From JAAZPT01 sp964544955 (GTDB taxonomy: Bacteria > Bacillota > Clostridia > Christensenellales > Aristaeellaceae): a stretch of DNA of 53,619 nt. Location of the stretch: the NCBI GenBank assembly GCA_964544955.1, contig CAZJEB010000010.1:1-53619 (forward strand), written 5' to 3'. Under the pieces are notes generated by a model that had not been told where the DNA came from, ran no database searches, and worked only from the letters and a program-made list of their open reading frames with translations. This document shows, in pieces, positions 52,121-53,619 of the stretch; within the stretch, counting starts at the first letter, position 1, and every line of letters begins with the position of its first letter. The position numbers and the translations under genes are program-made.

Positions 52121-53020
52121 ATGGATTTAAGAAAACTAACTTATTACATTCAAATAGTAGAGTCGGGTAGTTATTCGGCAGCCGCAAAGGTGCTATTTGT
52201 TTCGCAACCAACTTTAAGCAGGGTAGTTAGTTTTCTTGAAGAAGAATTGAAGGTTGAATTATTCCACCAAGTAGGCAAACGCATAGTTATTACTGATGCA
52301 GGGCTCTTCCTATATGATAGAGCCAAACAAATTGTTAATGAGTTTGATAATTTAAGCAGCGGAATTAAAGATGTTAATGCTTTACAAAAAGGTGTAATAA
52401 GGGTAGGTATACCTCCTATTATTGGCACATGCGTTTTCCCGCAACTAATTGCTGGCTTTAAAAAAGTTTACCCACTTATTGATTTAATAATTGATCAACA
52501 TGGTGCAAAAAACATACAACAAAAAGTAGAATCTGGCGAATTGGACATAGGCTTTACAATAACCCCCTTTATAAACAATTCTTTTAATTCTATTGCCATA
52601 TGCAAAGATAAAAATGTGGTGGTAATGCACAAATCACACCCCTTAGCAAAAGAGGATTCTGTAAATTACCGTTCTTTAAAAGAAGAAAAATTTATAATGT
52701 TAGATGCAGAATATATGCTTCAAGCTAACATTTTAACAAGTAGCCAGGATGCAGGCTTTTCACCAGATGTTATTTTCCACGTTAGCCATTGGGATTTTGC
52801 AATACAACTTGTAAAGCAAAACTTAGGGATAAGTATTTTACCAAGACCTATATTAGAGCTTTATAAAACCGATGACATAACCTATGTTGACTTAAAACAC
52901 GAATCAAGCTGTTGGAACGTTTATTTAATACAAAAACGCGAAACTCATTATGGAACAGCGGTTAGTTCCTTTGTAAGTTGGGTTCTAAATTACATAGATA
53001 CTGTAAACAACCAAATTTAA
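52121..53020 (+). CDS. LysR-family transcriptional regulator
   Basis: The 299-aa protein has the LysR winged helix at residues 1-60 (YIQIVESGSYSAAAKVLFVS, QPTLSRVVSFLEEEL) and a periplasmic-binding-like effector domain (about 90-295, IRVGIPPIIGTCVFPQLI). It begins four bases after the DctM stop, so it is the last gene of the amidohydrolase-TRAP operon and probably controls it in response to the imported compound. A terminator follows. Confidence 0.92.
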   Translation: MDLRKLTYYIQIVESGSYSAAAKVLFVSQPTLSRVVSFLEEELKVELFHQVGKRIVITDAGLFLYDRAKQIVNEFDNLSSGIKDVNALQKGVIRVGIPPIIGTCVFPQLIAGFKKVYPLIDLIIDQHGAKNIQQKVESGELDIGFTITPFINNSFNSIAICKDKNVVVMHKSHPLAKEDSVNYRSLKEEKFIMLDAEYMLQANILTSSQDAGFSPDVIFHVSHWDFAIQLVKQNLGISILPRPILELYKTDDITYVDLKHESSCWNVYLIQKRETHYGTAVSSFVSWVLNYIDTVNNQI

Positions 53021-53030
53021 ATACATAATA

Positions 53031-53068
53031 AAAAAAGAAGCAATCCAAAGTGGGTTGCTTCTTTTTTT
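53031..53068 (+). terminator. Terminator of the amidohydrolase-TRAP-LysR operon
   Basis: AGAAGCAATCC pairs with GGGTTGCTTCT with one G-U pair, flanked by A and T runs. Confidence 0.85.
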
Positions 53069-53126
53069 GCCTAGATTAATGCTTGCGTTTAGTGTAATGT
53101 TTTGACCCCCGTGATGGTCGTTCTGT

Positions 53127-53619
53127 GGATCATCCCCGCATGCGCGGGGAATACTTGCTTCAGGTGCTGGCGAAACTGCCGATGGACGGATCATCCCCAC
53201 CTGCGCGGGGAATACTGAAAAATGGTGACATGCCCACGGTTTCGATAAGGATCATCCCCACCTGCGCGGGGAATACTAATTGTCCTTTGTAATGCGTCGC
53301 CTGCTTCCAGGATCATCCCCACCTGCGCGGGGAATACCTGGTGAATTAATCAAAACGCTATATGCGCAGAGGATCATCCCCACCTGCGCGGGGAATACTG
53401 CTGGACAAACAAACTTAATTCCATATTCATGGGATCATCCCCACCTGCGCGGGGAATACTCTGCTGTTGCAGTTTTTTCATCATCTATCAAGGGATCATC
53501 CCCACCTGCGCGGGGAATACGGCACTCCCCTTGCTTGTTCGGGTCGTTCCATGGGATCATCCCCACCTGCGCGGGGAATACGCCATGCTTAAAGGCACAT
53601 CAAAAGAAACGCAGGGATC
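53127..53619 (-). CRISPR. CRISPR array, type I-E-like repeats, open at the window end
   Basis: Repeats start at 53127, 53188, 53249, 53310, 53371, 53432, 53493, 53554 and 53615 (the last is cut off). The period is exactly 61 bp: 28-bp repeats and 33-bp spacers. Read on the plus strand a repeat opens with GGATCATCCCC and ends GCGGGGAATAC. The reverse strand, opening GTATTCCCCGCGC, matches the usual orientation of type I-E repeats. The first repeat has two changes (GCA for ACC after CCCC), and degenerate repeats mark the leader-distal end, so the leader and cas genes should lie beyond the right edge. The repeat is 18/28 GC, far above the surrounding DNA. All eight visible spacers differ. Confidence 0.97.

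Noticed and set aside
52985..53200. 71-codon minus-strand frame containing RACGDDP
   Set aside because: It reads across the LysR terminator and the first CRISPR repeats. RACGDDP-like peptides are a known artefact of translating type I-E repeats.

Overview
The window looks like a chromosomal segment of a low-GC, Gram-positive, anaerobic bacterium, most likely a gut-type member of the Clostridia. The evidence is AT-rich coding and intergenic DNA, strong AGGAGG ribosome sites, rho-independent terminators after most transcription units, a sortase-type anchor (PPQTGD), cobalamin-dependent methionine synthase split from its activation domain, a DUF3793/flavodoxin pair, TRAP and ABC sugar importers, and family 2, 20 and 36 glycosidases. 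No rRNA genes, transposase or phage genes were seen. The species cannot be named from this sequence.

Layout. 1-2.1 kb: a tRNA-like minus-strand element, three small unknown genes, and the 3' part of a surface protein. 1.57-3.13 kb: a secreted beta-helix protein and a PPQTGD-anchored tail in different frames, separated at a run of seven G, probably one gene in a phase-off state. 3.2-7.0 kb: the minus-strand operon metF - MetH activation domain - metH. 7.2-12 kb: small accessory genes (DUF6440, GNAT, RhuM-like, YdeI-like, DUF1622), a cytoplasmic GH20 hexosaminidase and a remnant of an ABC ATPase cut at its Walker A motif. 12.4-15.2 kb: a UPF0316 membrane protein and four tandem secreted paralogues of unknown function. 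15.2-19.8 kb: a D-amino-acid catabolism locus (RidA, a D-serine dehydratase/D-threonine aldolase-like PLP enzyme, a nitrilase-family amidase, an NhaC-family antiporter and a YheO/DauR-type regulator). 20-22.4 kb: an unusual fusion of a degenerate PrsW-like membrane domain with a CASTOR/POLLUX-type channel. 22.4-23.8 kb: a structured intergenic element, then flavodoxin and DUF3793 behind DtxR-like palindromes.

24-30 kb: an alpha-galactoside operon (binding protein, two permeases, GH36 alpha-galactosidase) with a divergent AraC regulator. 30.2-33.8 kb: GNAT, a metallo-beta-lactamase-fold hydrolase and a large secreted fibronectin-like protein. 34-43.5 kb: a beta-galactoside cluster (GH2 lacZ, two permeases, binding protein, MATE and EamA transporters, LacI regulator) with palindromic operators around the promoter. 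43.6-47.3 kb: a zinc uptake operon (Cys-rich membrane protein, ZnuA with seven copies of an 11-residue His/acidic repeat, ZnuC, ZnuB, a small secreted protein) behind a palindrome at a consensus promoter. 47.8-53.0 kb: a cyclic amidohydrolase, a complete DctP-DctQ-DctM TRAP transporter and a LysR regulator. 53.1 kb to the end: a CRISPR array with type I-E-like 28-bp repeats and 33-bp spacers that runs off the window; no cas gene is inside it.

How the genes fit together. The cell imports and splits alpha- and beta-galactosides with two ABC importers that both lack their own ATPase here, so a shared MsmX/MsmK-type ATPase elsewhere is likely. It also degrades a D-amino acid and a cyclic amide or ureide, remethylates homocysteine with B12, and takes up zinc. 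The flavodoxin locus may be metal-regulated. All functions are inferred from family recognition by eye; no database search was run.
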